Positions 25,581 to 39,139 of a stretch of DNA of 64,000 nucleotides are shown piece by piece. The translations under genes and the position numbers were made by a program. Origin of the DNA: Phycomyces blakesleeanus NRRL 1555(-) (taxonomy: Eukaryota; Mucoromycota; Mucoromycetes; Mucorales; Phycomycetaceae); contig NW_017265193.1 in NCBI RefSeq assembly GCF_001638985.1, positions 1-64,000 of the forward strand. Reading direction: 5' to 3'. Each line of letters starts with the position of its first letter. Positions within the stretch are counted from its first letter, which is position 1. The notes beneath the pieces were generated by a model. The model searched no databases. It saw only the letters and a list, made by a program, of their open reading frames with translations, and was not told the origin of the DNA.

Positions 25581-28500
25581 TTAATTTTCAGTTGACAATT
25601 TTGTAGAAAGACGGGTGACTAAAGTATCAAGCTTGACCAGTGTACGCTTCACATCACTGTTGCTGCCTTCTTTTAATGCTGCCTGGGCCTCCTTGATTTT
25701 GTTGATCAACTCGGGTGCAAGTTTAACAAACTTTGCATTGGCGCTCTCGTGTTTCTTGCCAACTATACGTTGCAGAAGCTGCATGACCCATTGACAGGCC
25801 ATGTTTTGGCGGTAAGCGTTTGCACTCTCACTCGGGCTGATATAAACGATAAGAGTGTCCAAAAGAGGCCAGGAACTAAGAGGGAAGCGCTGCAAAAGGT
25901 TTGTGATCATGCTGGGGTGGAAATGTGATGACTTTTTGGTCATGTACTCCTTCAACGAGTCGCTGTAGATCGCAAGGAAGCGAGTCTGTTCCTTCTTCTT
26001 CTTCTTATCCTTGTCTGCGACCTCAACATCAGCACCGCCCAAAATGCAGCGGCGCAAATAAAGAGAAAGATTATTGGCGGTTTCGGAAAGTTCTTTTGAT
26101 GATGCCTGGCGAGCAAAGTCGTGAACGGCCTGGAGAACATTGAAGATTGTTTCCTCGTCATAGTTGGTAGGACATTCGGTCATCTTGGAGAACTTGTTCT
26201 TCAGGAATGCGACCATCTTGTCCACAAATTGGCTTGTGACAGACTTGCCGGGGGTGGAGCGGATAATGTTCAGGAGAGGGACGATAATCTCAAGTACAAG
26301 AGGGTTGGTAGGGTTTTTGTGGACGTAGATGGTGATAAAGCTCATAACATTGTTCTTAAAGTGAGTAATGTTGTGCTGGAGATCTAGTGAACAAATATAT
26401 CATAAGTAAATGCACAACATTTTTTTTTTGGTTTTTATGGGGGGTTTTTTTTTTTACCTTTTTGCTCGGTCTTGGCAATCTTCTTCTGCTTAAAGACTTC
26501 GGCAATCTTTTCGTCATATGCGGCCATAGCCTCATCATCCAAATCAGCTTCATCGTCATCTTCTGTACCGAGAATACCCTGTGCCTTCATGGCCTCTTCA
26601 ACCTTGCGCTTGAGATCCTCATCCATCTCTTCATCGTCGTCCTCTTCGATCATTTCGACATCACTGTCCATATCCATTTCTTCGACATCATCGTCTTCTT
26701 CGTCTTCATTGTCACCAAAGAGTTCCTCAGCACCAGTCTTGCTCTCACTAGTAGCCAAGATCTAAAGGAAATTGATATATATTGTATATATATAAGTATT
26801 TGACGGGTATGCATAAAAGATGTGTAACATACATTCAAAAGAGTCTGGAGTGCCTGCTTGGTCATCATTGGAGAAAAGATCTCGAAGATTTGATCGGCAA
26901 GATTCTTCAAGACATGGGAGGGGTTAGTCAAGAAACCGACAAGAATATCAACAATGACTTCGATTGGCTCAGGCTGACCCTCTTCTTCTTCTGCTGCTGC
27001 TGCCTTTTTGGATTTCTTGGCCTTGGTAGGCTTGACAGCCTTCTTGGCAAAGATCTTTTCGTAGCAGTCTAACAATTCACCCAAAACAGACTGGGCTTCT
27101 TCTTCGTCCACCAAAAAGTGCAACTGAAGGTTTAAGAACAAAATCTCAAAACCACGCTCAATGCTATCAAAAGATTTCATATCATCCTTGGCAATCTTTT
27201 ACGGCAATAATAATTAATAAAAACTTAATTCTCCAATTCATATATTTCTTTCTTTCTTATTTTTTTATGCTTACCTTTGATCTCAGTTTTTCGACGACAT
27301 CAGTGACTTCCTTGTTGATAGCAATGCCCTCCTTGGACAAGGTCACAAGAGACTTGAGTTGCTTGGTGTCTTTTTCGAGTTCTTGCTTAATCTGGTAGAC
27401 ACGGTGAACCCAGAGTTCTCCGTCGTTGGTAATACCAATGAGTCTGCGAGACTTCACTGCAGCACCAGAAAGATCCTTGACTTTCTGGATTTGGGGCAGC
27501 TTGGCCAAAGCAACAAGGGCAGCCTGGAAGCGTGCTTTGCAGAATTCACGGGTGGAATCCGAAAGAGCAGGAGAAGGCTTGTGGAGACCCTATAATAATC
27601 ACAATCATAAACATAATAGATATATAAATAATTTTATCTAAAGATTCTTGAGAAGCGATATTCTCTAATTGTTGTTGTTGTAGTAACAGTTTTTTTTTAC
27701 CTCGAGGAATGATTTTCTCTCCTTTGTGATCTTGACTTCGAAGAATGAGTGGACCATAAGGAAACGAACAAGGTAAACGATCCAGGACTCATCCTTGGGG
27801 ACCTTTGTGTTTGTGAGCATAAGAGTCATCTGGGTAAGAGCCCATTCTCTGCGAGAGTTGAGACGCTTAGAATCATCATCACTAAAACACAATACAATGT
27901 AACGCATTAGGAATTAATACACTGCGTCACACTTCATATTTTATCCTATTTCTTTCTTTCTCTCTGCTTTACCTCTTCATCTCATCCTGCTTGACAAAGG
28001 TCTCGGCAAGGAACTCAAGATAAGACTTAACACCAGCAGTATCCATTGTTGCCAATAAGTTTTCAACAAGCTTGGTCTTGGTAATGTTGTCAAAGTTCTG
28101 GTGGCCGTGCTTACCGATAAGCTGTGTGACCAATGCAAAACCGACCTGCTTGTTGTCCTGTGCAACAGTTTGAAGAACAGTAGCCTAAAAAAAGTACAAT
28201 ATTGTCAGCATAACAGCATCAATAAACTCAAATCACGAAAAGATAAATCCAACTATGTATGTATGTAAGTAGGAATTACTTACAGTGTGCTTGGCAGCCT
28301 TGTTCAAGAAACGAACATCAGAAGAAAGATTGTTGATAAATGTTCTCATAAAGTTCTCGGTGAAGATCAAGGGCATCTGCTCAGGAGCAAGACGAGGTAA
28401 AACCTTTTCGACAAGCTGGAAACCCCAGAACTTACGACCGTGAGAAGAAGTGTTGGCGAACATGGTTTCTATTAATTATCAAGGAATTAGTATTTTTGTG

Positions 28501-30197
28501 TATATTTTTCCCCAGATTTTGATTAGATCCCAGTAATCATTTTCAGTGTTATAAACGTAATAATGTTTAGAATACTAGACAGAACACTACAGTGCATTAC
28601 GCTGCATTGTACTACATTGCATTACATTGCATTGTATTGTGTTCTATTGACCATATTCTCTCTAGCTTTTCTTTTTTGTTCTTTATTTTCTTTACCATCA
28701 ACAACAACATTCCAGAATTCTTGGAAAGAAGCAGTCTTTTGCTCAACCTTGGCAGTCTTCTGCTTTTTCTTGGGGCGCTTGGCCTCCTCAGCCTCGGCAT
28801 CGGAAGGACCATCAAGGTAAACACTCAAAAGACGATCCCAAACAGAATGAAGCTGGGGTTTCCAGTCAGCCTGAGCGTCTTGGTCTTCAATTGGTACCTC
28901 CTATGTACACACAGAAATACAAATTAAATTACATAAATTATCAGTTTCAGATATAAACCAATATTTTTTCATCTTTTTCTCTTTCTTTCCCTTTTTTTTC
29001 TCTATTGTCTTTATAGCCATTATAATTCTACTTTTGTATATTATTTCTAAATCGTCTCGGCTGTACCTTAACAAGCAGAGCCAAGTGACGGAGGTTGGCA
29101 GGGTCAAGAACGTTGGTATTTTTCCAGCCAGCAAATTGAGCAGTCAGATCAGTCTCGGGCAATTGCTTTTGGATGGCCAATGCGAGATTGAGCTGATCGA
29201 CAGTAGAAACGCTACCGTTCAAAAATAGTTCGAGAATCTTTTCGACAGCAGAGTCCTTGTAATCGACAGTCTTAAGCTAATTGAATAATTCAACCCACAT
29301 AGCATCAGTAAAAAGAAATAACGACATCCAGGAGTTTGAAGCCCATTTTATCCAAACCAGTACAAGCAAATAAATCAAAACCAATATCCACAGGTACAGA
29401 CACAAATTTAAACACAAATACAAAAAAAAGAAGAAATAGCAATAAACTTACATAGGGTAGCATATTGATAACAACGTGGTGACAAACTTCCGAGAGATAA
29501 GATTTTGTCTTGGCCATTTCGGCCAGACTTTCAATAATTCGGTTAGCATCCTCAGCGGTGGTTGACTCACGAGCTACCATTCCTGAAGCAACGATAGACA
29601 TAAGACCAAACAAACGACCGAAAAGCATATCACGGACTTCTTCACCCGACATGGATCCAACACGCTCGGTGTATCGGAAAAGAAGGTCGAGAACAACCTT
29701 AGCTGTTACTAAATCGATGGTTGAGAGCAACTATATATACATAAGTGAGCGGAATGAGTGTTATTGTTCTTCACTTCTTTTTTATTTTTTTAAATATATA
29801 TATATATTTGTACATAAAGTCAATGGTAAAAAAAAAAGGGGGTATACAGGAAAGTCGAATGGATTGAATGCAAATTGTATATATTTTCTTTTTGGGTTTG
29901 CTTTCTTACCTCGGTCAAAGCAAGAGAGAAACCTTGACGGGCACCCTGACGAGAGGAAGGCAAACCTCTCAAGAGACGTCTAACAGCGTATGATACATCA
30001 GAGGCACAGACAAGGTCAAGTTTTTCTTCGGTGTCAGCTAATGAGGTTGTTGGAGTTGAGGTTGAATCGTCGAGGGATTTCTGGTGGGCCTGTTGAAATT
30101 CGGTCAGGGCAAGGATCAATGACTGGGCAGCAGTCTGTCTAACGGTAGGGTCAAACGAGGCCAGATCCCAATAGAGTTGAAGGGTTGTCGTTGCCAT
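25581..30197 (-). CDS. POL5: POL5 / MYBBP1A-type nucleolar protein, 1114 aa
   Basis: Eleven exons on the minus strand: 30197-29910, 29730-29452, 29276-29067, 28900-28696, 28468-28284, 28184-27973, 27881-27701, 27589-27275, 27195-26833, 26761-26458, 26383-25581. They total 3345 bases in one frame with GT-AG borders. The N-terminus (LYWDLASFD, then CASDVSYAVRRLLRGL and ARQGFSLALTE) is the signature of the POL5/MYBBP1A family. A Lys-rich patch (KKAVKPTKAKKSKK) and a very acidic block (exon 10) sit in the middle, as in yeast Pol5. Despite its old name (DNA polymerase phi), the yeast protein works in rDNA transcription and ribosome assembly in the nucleolus. Length is close to the yeast protein (about 1020). 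Confidence 0.92.
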
Positions 30198-30773
30198 CTT
30201 TGAGGTTGATTGACAAGGTTGACAAAAGGCGTTTTATATATATGATTCCTCTTTTTTTTTTTTCAAATGAAAAAAAATGAAACTCTGCTTTAAAAATTAT
30301 GGGTGGCTTGAGTAAATGTGACAGCTTGTATGCTTAAGGATGCACACACACACACAAACTTTAGCAGTGAGCTTATTATTTTTATGCTCAGTACTTGTGT
30401 GTGTGTGTATGTGTGTGTATCGAAATAAGGAATTATGCAGAATGCATCTAATTAACAATTGTACAATTTTACATGCAATAATTAACAGCAGTATTTAATA
30501 TATTGTACCATTTCTCTCTTTCTCTATTCCTCTCTACATACACACACATGTATATATAATTACATTATCACCACCACTGCCTCAATATATCTATTTAATC
30601 GGTTTGCTTTTATTCTCTATTACTCTTCACTATTATCTTTGTACTTCTTGTACCCACTCAGTATAAAGATGATATGTAAATATTTATTTAGTTCCAAAGA
30701 TTAAAAATGAAACATAAGAGGCCATATCCAAACTGGGAAATAATAATAATAATTTAAAAAAAAGGTTATTTGT
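30198..30773. promoter_or_regulatory. intergenic region upstream of POL5
   Basis: Contains the POL5 promoter on the minus strand and the 3' end of MIC19. CA/TG repeats occur near 30342-30356 and 30398-30420. A conserved regulatory site was not recognised. Confidence 0.4.
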
Positions 30774-32048
30774 TTATTGGTAGGCAGCAACAAATGTCTT
30801 TTGGGCTTTTGCAACAGAGGCCTTGAATGCCTCGACTTCTTTCCAGCAATCCAATGGACGAGATTCGTTGTTCCTGTTATATCAATAGAAAGAAACAAAA
30901 AGAAAAAACGATGTCAATAATCTATTTTACCAATTCCATCATCTTATCTCATCTAATCTCATATCTCAAATATCTCATCTCTAATGTCTGATTTCTAAAC
31001 TCTCATCTCTCATCTATAATATTTCCTTTTTCTCCTTCATTTTAATTGCGTATATATGTGTATGTAAACGTACTTGTAGCAAACAACAAGAGCTTCCTGG
31101 CGTTCTGCAATCTCGGCAGGAATAGCCTTGGCAGGAGTTCTATACAAAAGAAAAGATTACCAGCAATAACATATTTAGTAACGTTTTACAACTTTATACA
31201 CTTTTTACTGTCTTAAACATGAATCTGTGTTTTTTTTACCTCTTGATCTTCTCAATCATGTTGTTAATGTCAGCACCCAAAACAACAGAGTTTTGGTCAT
31301 TATCAATGTTCTTCTTAGCCATGTCACTGTAAACACGCTGGTTGATCTCTTCCTGCTTCTCCTGAACACGCTTCAACTCTTCCGCAACACGTTCACGGAC
31401 ACGTTCCTCAACTTCCTCGGGGCGAACTTGCTGCGATGAAGCAGCGGGCGCGCTCTAAAAAAAATAACAACATATGTATATATGTATACATGCATGTCAA
31501 CTTTTTTTTATGTTCTACATTGTCTTCTCTCCCTTTATATCTCTATATGTATGTATGTATGTATGTATATCTATGGATATATCATTATCTATTTCTTTCT
31601 CTCTCGTTCTCTCTTTCTTTGGTTTGAAGCAGGAAAAATGAAAATAAAGGAAAGACCGTGTTGGTTCCTTTCGTTCTTACTCTAACCTTTGTGCGAGTCT
31701 CGAGCGAATCCACAAGTCCCTGAGAGAACTGTTATAATTTTTATTATAATTTTTATTATTATTATTGCCATTATCATCATTATCACATTCGTTTGTTTGT
31801 TGATTGTTAGTCAAAAAGAAATGATAAGAAAAAGAATATATAAAGAAGTAATTAAAGTATTATTTGCTTGTTTTTTCTTCTTTCTTATATTGAATAAAGA
31901 AGTTGTAAAATGTTGTAATAAAAGAAGAAGAAGAAAATGTCTGATGCTGTTACGCATTAAGTTCGTGGCATCACGTGCTTCGTACCTGGAGAGGTACGTT
32001 TTGGTTGTAAAAGATAACCGGCTCTGACTTGGATTGTTGCGCACCCAT
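30774..32048 (-). CDS. MIC19: MIC19-like MICOS subunit with CHCH domain, 161 aa
   Basis: Five exons: 32048-31986, 31728-31687, 31454-31240, 31139-31074, 30873-30774, total 486 bases in frame. The start MGAQQSKSEP carries Gly2 and Ser6, an N-myristoylation pattern known from CHCHD3/Mic19. The middle is a charged helix (VEERVRERVAEELKRVQEK) likely to form a coiled coil. The C-terminus holds the CHCH-like end: CYKNNESRPLDCWKEVEAF, one Cys-x9-Cys pair, followed by a conserved KASVAKAQKTFV tail. Only this one Cys pair is obvious, as in several fungal Mic19 proteins. Mic19 sits on the intermembrane-space side of the inner mitochondrial membrane and links MICOS parts at crista junctions. Confidence 0.87.
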
Positions 32049-34289
32049 GACTGCAAAAGTTTATATGACTTCCAAGTAGAAGATATCCAAGAAAACAGAG
32101 GGGGGAGGTAGGAGTTCTTTTTTCTTTCTTTTTCTATACTCAAAAAAAAAAAAACTTACATGGAGGGGGGGGGTAGCGAGACCTCCGAAGCGGGGCCTAT
32201 ATCGTGACATCACCACAGCCATATATAAAAAATATATATAAAACAAAACACAAAAAAAAATTAGAAGAGATCAAGTCTTTACATATATCCCGTTTCCTTG
32301 GGTTTCGGTCCTGTTTTGAAAAATTAAATAAATAGAAAATTAAATAAAAATAAAAATAAGATAAAAAAATCTCGGGTGTCTTATAATTTTATATTTTTCA
32401 GACATTCATTTTATATCTTGTATAAACAGCATGTGAGCCGAAGATTTGGGTATTTCGTAGCCCGTTAATAAACCTTGTTAACTCCAGACGGTCTCTTATA
32501 ACTCAGCCCCTTTTTTTTGCAAAATAGACTAATTTAAACCAATAGGAAACGTGATTTTTCGTGTGATTTTTGAATTTAGCGCCAATAGTCTTGAATCAGT
32601 GTTTTAATTTCCAAATATTTGTTTTACTCATTTTCGGCACATTTTTTGTACCATTGACTGATTGCTGTTGTTCCTCACCAAGCAAAACGTAAATCATTCG
32701 TTCAAAGCTCTCTTGGAGATATGAAACCACATTTTCAAGGAACAAGATACAGGTATTTAGCACGACATTATAAACTCTTCAAATTCTGCAAACTCAAGGA
32801 AACAAGCTGGATCTAGAATCTACGATACAGAAGAAGATCAAACAAAATTGGATGCAGTAATGATAATTTTTTAATGCAGAATAAACAAAAAGCATATAAC
32901 CAGCTCGTAAAGAAGCTAAACGTGTATAGCAGTGAAACCCCCACAAAGAACTTTTTTTTTTGCTGCTGTTATTACTGTCCCTAAAAAAAACACGAAATAA
33001 TCTTCTCTTAAAAGTCTTGAAAATTGATATAAATTCTACTTTCAGCATTTCACTTTGACCGTCACCAGCACATTTAGTTGAACAAACATCACTTTTTCTT
33101 TTGGGACAAGGATGTTATTTGTAGCTAAAATGACTTCAAGTGAATTGGACAATCTTTTAAAGATATTAAAAGTGTTCTTGATGCAAAAGAAGTAGAACAT
33201 CAATATATATGTACGGTGACTTTTGTCAAATCTTTTTTGTTGTAAAAAAAAAACAAGGAGCCTGGTCACAGATTTGTTGAACATTGCCTTCGTAGGGCAT
33301 CTTTTTGTGATCATATAAAACAATTCGCGGGATTTACCCAAAGACTTGATACTCGAGTTAGCTTGGATCTTTGGCGAACAAAGTTCTCAGCAAAACTCTT
33401 TGATATTGGTAATGGAAGAGACGAAATCTGGCAGGCAATCCCATATTGTACCAAAATATGGTAAAATAATTCTTTTACACTTAATCTTTAATTTTTTTTT
33501 AAAAAATAAGTACAAAGTTCTGATTTGTTAAAAATTGTGGTTGATTTTGATGGTATAGATTATGCTGATAACTCAAGTTATCCTACAGAATCCTTTAGTT
33601 CATTAAATTGCAGTGTAGATATCATCAAATAAACTCAAGATGAAAATTCGATGTGCCTTTCTCTTAGTTTTGCGAAACATGGATCTTTTAGACTGGACTT
33701 TGCAGTAGAACAAGGAAAAAAGTGTTTGTAAACCAGCTCACCCGATATATGTCATACCTGCCTAGCAACTTTGAACAAGAAAAAATAAGCAGAAATACTA
33801 ATGGTCCATGGTGCTTGATACCACTGGTTTTACATGGCAACAAATAAAAAATAAAATTGAAATGTAAGTAAAAGTGAAAGTATAGTTTATAAGAAACTTG
33901 AGAAAAGATAGAGCCAAAGCTTACAAAGATCTAAATATATATATAATATTTTCATGTGCAAAAGTGCAAAATGGTAATAGCTATTAGTAAATGAGTTACG
34001 CTGTAAAACTAATTGAATACATCACAATATATATGATTTTCGGTAATAATCTAAAAAGATAGGTCCCTCTCCTTCTCTCCTCCCCCCATTTTTGTTCTCC
34101 ATAAAAAAACACAATCGTTACACGGTTATCGGACGGAACGTGGATACTTGGGTGGCCGCTGGCAAATAGCAAATAGTAACAATCTATATATAAAAAATAA
34201 ATAAAAAAATTAAAAATCCTTTATATACCTCAAATTTATCCTCATCTTTCATCCTTTCTCTTTCTTTATTTTACCCTAAACAAAAAAAA
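32049..34289. other. intergenic region with decayed coding remnants
   Basis: The first part holds the MIC19 promoter. Between about 32790 and 33790 the plus strand has broken stretches that read like old coding sequence (for example HCLRRASFCDHIKQFA and LDLWRTKFSAKLFDIG, then ESFSSLNCSVDIIK), split by stops and frame changes. I cannot assign them. They may be a dead transposon gene. Just before 34290 a pyrimidine-rich leader precedes the NDUFA4-like gene. Confidence 0.4.
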
Positions 34290-34983
34290 ATGACTGCTGC
34301 CCACGCTGCCAAGAAGAGCTTCTGGAACATCTGGTACAAGACCGAGATTATCCCCATCTACATCACTGTTGGTGGTGCCTGTGGTCTTGCTGGCTGGTAC
34401 CTCACCCGTCTTGCTCGGTAAATAAACAATTGATATACATGTCGATGTGTGTTCTAATGTTTTGTATTGTACATTAACAATAGTGGCCCTGAAGTTGTCT
34501 GGGATCGCAAGAGCAACCCCTACCCGTAAGTATAAGACTTTTAGGATCTATACCAGAAATTATAAATCTCGTTAAGATTATTACTGTTATTATTCTGGGT
34601 TGATTTTTAACTAGGGTTGAAAAATAAAGGGGGAGGGGTGGGCTATCTTTGAGTGTGCTTGTGTTTAATTGTGTCATTCTGTAATCTGATCAAATCTTAA
34701 CTTTCTTTTATTTGCTATATTATATTACACAATCTCTCTCGTTTATCTATCTATCAATCTCACTTGATACACACACACATAGCTGGCAAAACATTGACCA
34801 GGACACTCAGGTCAAGTTGATGACTGTCAACCAGAAGTTTGAGAAGACGTAAGTTTCCTCTATGTTATATATTATAAGTATAGGCTTGTACATTTAATGA
34901 TAATGAAAATGATAATTGTACTAATTTATACAATCTTGTTTTGATCTTCTTACAACCCCAGTTACTCCCGTGACCGCTTCTAA
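34290..34983 (+). CDS. NDUFA4: NDUFA4/B12D-type mitochondrial inner-membrane subunit, 85 aa
   Basis: Four exons: 34290-34417, 34484-34525, 34783-34848, 34962-34983; 258 bases, in frame. The product starts MTAAHAAKKSFWNIWYKTE, has one membrane segment (IPIYITVGGACGLAGWYL), then GPEVVWDRKSNPYPW and a hydrophilic tail ending YSRDRF. The single N-terminal helix followed by WDRKxNPxPW is the mark of the B12D/MLRQ family (NDUFA4), first listed as a complex I subunit and later found with cytochrome c oxidase. The ATG follows an A-run. Length fits the family (80-90 residues). Confidence 0.87.
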
Positions 34984-36315
34984 AGACAATCACCGTTAAA
35001 CCGAAAAAAAAATAACAGAAAAAAAAATCTCCTATTTTGGCGGTTTTTCTTTTCTTTTTCTTTTCTTTTATAGACGCGTTAAATCTCACAAACAAGCACA
35101 CATATACGCAGAAAAAAAAACGCAACTTTTCTTTCTATTTACACCATCAAAAAGTATATAATATCTGTATACATTTACTTGTATATTTTTTATTTTTTAT
35201 TTTTGTTCAAAATATAACATCTCTATCACTCTTTCTGTTCATTTCTGTGTCTCCATTTTTAAGTGAAATAGGGAGGGGTAAAGTAGCTATAGTATTCTAA
35301 CAGTGTGTAGTCTGTGTATATGGTTCTTGAATTGAAAGAATGGTATATTAATTACATAGCAGATGTTAAAAGGTTACTTTGTAAAGAAAGGAAAAAGATC
35401 AAACTAAAAAGAAGGCAACGCATTAAGTAAATTATTGAGTACTATGGGCAAAGAGACATAAAGATTTGGTTTCCAGGTCGTATAAAGCAAAGTACAGCTC
35501 AGCACAACTCAAGTATAATTATTAAGTAAATTTAAATTTATGATTCTAAAACATCTCTTAAACACTCTTTTCTTTCTGTCTTTCATATGCTTATTATTCC
35601 AACTGCATTAAATAATACATACACACCTATATATATATATATATGTATAGTCATTATGCTCTCAACATTATCTAAATAGAATATGTAAGCATAGACTATT
35701 TTTGTTGACAAGCGATATATATAGTAATATAAAAAAAAGGCAAGCAGATAAGAACACCAAGGTCATCTATCCTCCCTCTCTCTCTATCTCTACTATCAAA
35801 GTAATCTACAAGCTTTATATATATATATATATATACTGCGTTGAAGATTGGGCTATGCTCTCTTTAGAAGCTTCAAGTCTATATTAGTAAGAAACACAAG
35901 TCATTCAATAAATATATTAATATATATATATATATATATATATGGTAGATGAAGATAAGTACAAATGATCTTAATCTGGAGCATGACATAATGTTTTGTT
36001 TTGTTTTTGCTTATACATGTGAATGTTAGATAAATTTGCAAAATCCGGGTAGCAATAAAAATCAAAGTAATAAATAGGTCCATAGTAACAGGGTTAGTAT
36101 CTGTCAATAAAACGTTCCTTGTTAAAATATGTATATAGATGATTGCGTGCATATAAGAGCAAATCGGACATAGCGCATTCAGTTGTTGCTTATGGGCATG
36201 AACCAGTCACTCCATTTAAACCTGTTTCAAATCAACCACCCTCACGTCCAGCCACATATTCATGCAACATTTTCTGCTTTGCTATCATGTCCTTGAAAAA
36301 TATAGGTATATCATT
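34984..36315. other. intergenic region, AT-rich
   Basis: Holds the 3' region of the NDUFA4-like gene and the downstream side of the first F-box paralogue. TA microsatellites lie at about 35630-35643, 35816-35834 and 35918-35942. No gene was supported. Confidence 0.5.
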
Positions 36316-37908
36316 TTACATGTACATTTTTTGTGCTCCTATCACAAAAATTGCAATGCTGACATCTTCTTTTGGAGGAATATCAGAAACGGGTCGAATA
36401 ACAAGCGTAATATTGGGGCTATCTTCTGATTTTGGGCTGTCATTTATAATAAAAAATGTGCGCATCATATATAAGGATAGAAATCGAGTATATGTCAAAT
36501 CAATGAACGGACATCCTCGTATTGAGGTAATAGAGCCAAACAATTTTGTGAAACGCAAATTCACCGTATCAAAATTTCTGCAGTAAAATGACAGATAGCG
36601 AAGTACATATGATGTAAGCTTTGATCCATTAGCTTCGACTGATCTCAATCTGTATCTTTTTGAAATAGAGAATGACTTAGGATTTGTACCAATATTCGCA
36701 CCACTAAAATAAAGTGATTGTAAAAATATCTTTTCGTCAAGAAGGTCATCCAGCTGAAAAGGGTCGAGTGGATAATCTATGTATCAATTGACCAAGTTAC
36801 GGAATACATCCGTTCTTTTTATTAGGTCAGTTGGAATTTCCATCGGTTTTTGGCAACTAAAGGTCAATTCGTTTATGGTTTCAGAAAATCGACTCGAACA
36901 CATTTTCATGGCGACTTTGGTTAAATCCTGCAAGACTTCAGAAGTCATTCGATCACTCAACACTTCGCATGCGTAAACACCCAGGTGCCTCAAAGGTATT
37001 TTAAGGAAAACAACCAGCTCCCAGAAAAGTAGAAATTCTTTGAAAGGATAATTGGGATCCCCGACGTCTAGTCCGACTAGGTGTTGAAACGGATGAGCCA
37101 AACTTCTGAGGAGAGAGATTATATCGTTTCTCTGTTCTTCGGATTCATCGTTTTTGTTGCCTGATGAGAATTTGAGCATCTCGAGGTTAAGATATTTACG
37201 AGCGAGATAGTACAGCCATCGATGATCGGTGTTATTGGATATGATACTAAAGAACGTAATCTTCTTGGCTGGTAATACCTCTGTCATAAGCTCAAAGTCA
37301 GATTCAGAAAGATCCAATGAATAGGAGCTGAGGCGCAAGTCTTTGAGGTGTATCAAGCGTGTATGAAGGAGCTCAAAGTCGCTCATGGTAAAAGTTTGGT
37401 GCACACAATTAAAAGCATTGCCGCCAAGATCTAGTCGTCTCAACAGGGGTAAGTTGGATACCGTGTTTATAAATGCATTATCTGGCTCTGTTCCGTGAGT
37501 TTCATAGAAATCAATCCGCAGTTCAGTCAATGACTTCCAAAGTGACCAATCTGTTTTTGTTCCAACAAAAGCCGGTTTGAGATAAAGGTTTTGCAAATAA
37601 AGAGATTTTATGCTCGGAAATGTCTTTTGTATGGTGTAAAGTTGTTCACTTGTTAAACGGATACAGTAGCCCAGATGTAGAGATCGTAAAATGCGTCCAG
37701 TGTCTTGTTTGGTGTACCCAGGGTCATCCAATGTTCTGCACCATTTTTCTAGGTTTTGAATAGTGTCTACGAACAAGTCGAAATACATGGATTCTTGGAA
37801 TGGTGCCTTCCATGCCTTGCACACATACGAACAGGAGTCTCTGTCTTTTAAGGAAATATATTGGGAGATATTGAGGAGTATTTCTTGCGGAAGTTCTGAC
37901 AAAAACAT
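36316..37908 (-). pseudogene. F-box/LRR-like paralogue 1, broken
   Basis: Starts MFLSELPQEILLNISQYISL, an F-box core, followed by CSYVCKAWKAPFQ and LRR-like leucine-rich segments (LRSLHLGYC, LTELRIDFY, LLRRLDLGG). A TGA at 36784-36786 stops the frame after FRNLVN, but the same frame then continues with strong similarity to paralogue 2 (YPLDPFQLDDLLDEKIFLQSL, GCPFIDLTYTRF, VIRPV). It ends at 36316 before the conserved C-terminal part seen in paralogues 2 and 3. F-box proteins normally recruit substrates to SCF ubiquitin ligases; this copy probably no longer gives a full protein unless the stop is read through. Confidence 0.72.
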
Positions 37909-39139
37909 ATCGGAAAATATAAAGGTGTGCAAAGATGAACTTAATAAATATATATATATATATATTGGTTTTTTTTTGGTAAAGTTTAAAAAGATCTTAA
38001 AGCTGGCTTATGCTTATGTGGGAAAAGGTTTAGTACTTTGTATGACAATGGTGTACAGTCAGAAGCCGATATTCATAATTCAAAATCAGTATATATATAC
38101 AACATTTAAGGTACACGTACTCTGGATACACACATTAATATTAATTAATAGAGTAAAGTGGCTCAATTTAACTTTCTTTTTAGAATGAAAAGGCGCCAGC
38201 TATTCTATGGTTGTATTTGGTTAAAGGGTTATATACTAAGTTATCTAAATGGCTTGAATCTCAATTTGTATTATATTTTCTGAAATGACACTTTATTTCA
38301 TATCATCGTATTTATAGGCGTATATATATATTATTATTATTCTTGGTCTTCTAATACAATTTTACTGTATAAGAACACTTGAAATTGTTCTTAAATAAAT
38401 CGTAAAAATTATACCAATTGCCAACTAATTCAAGTAACGTTGGGATTAAACCAAGGCCTTGCTATGTACGGTATACATTAGAAAGATTGAAGCCACGTTA
38501 CTTGTTTTTTTTTGTAATCTCGGCTTTTATTATATATCATAGTTTGTTTTTTGGTTTTTAAATGTTAAAAAAAAGGAATGATTGACAGACAGAATATAAA
38601 TGATAATAAAAACAGTACCTCGTATGATTGAAATATACAATCCTAAGCGACTATTCAGGAATTAAAGCCAATTTATGTAAAATATATGTAAGATACACAG
38701 GTTTGGTAATTACCGTGTACTAACCAATAAAGTAAAGAGGCTCAGTTCCACTTCATTCTTTTTGTAACACGTGATGCTGGTTATTCTACAGATAAATTTT
38801 GTTAAAGAAGTATATACTAAATCATACAAATGGTTTGACCTCAATCTTTATTATAATTTTGGGTCAACCGACTTTGTTTATAGTACCGCATTTTTGTAAA
38901 TTAATTCTAACCTCTTGATGTGTTATGCTTAAATAGAAACACACGAAGCCTTCTTCGATAAATATTAGCCTGTAAGATTATTTATACTTGTAATTGTATG
39001 TAAATATTCATTAAGAAATTAACTGTTTTAAATCTAAAAAAGAGCTATACCGCCTCGAGACAGAGAATAAGACGAACGTAAACACACACACATAAACGTT
39101 TTATTTTAAGCAATAGTTCTGTAAAGACAATTCTATGCA
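37909..39139. other. intergenic region with a local duplication
   Basis: Contains the upstream region of F-box paralogue 1 and the downstream region of paralogue 2. Two stretches, about 38150-38280 and 38728-38858, are clearly similar (AGTAAAG-GGCTCA, GTTAAAG, TATATACTAA and CTCAAT blocks in the same order), a diverged direct duplication about 580 bases apart. A TA run lies at 37948-37964. Confidence 0.6.

Noticed and set aside
26387..26803. Phe/Ile-rich plus-strand frame
   Set aside because: Antisense of the acidic POL5 exon and adjoining introns.
35037..35300. Plus-strand 87-residue frame after the NDUFA4-like gene
   Set aside because: Pyrimidine-rich 3' region, no motif or splice support.
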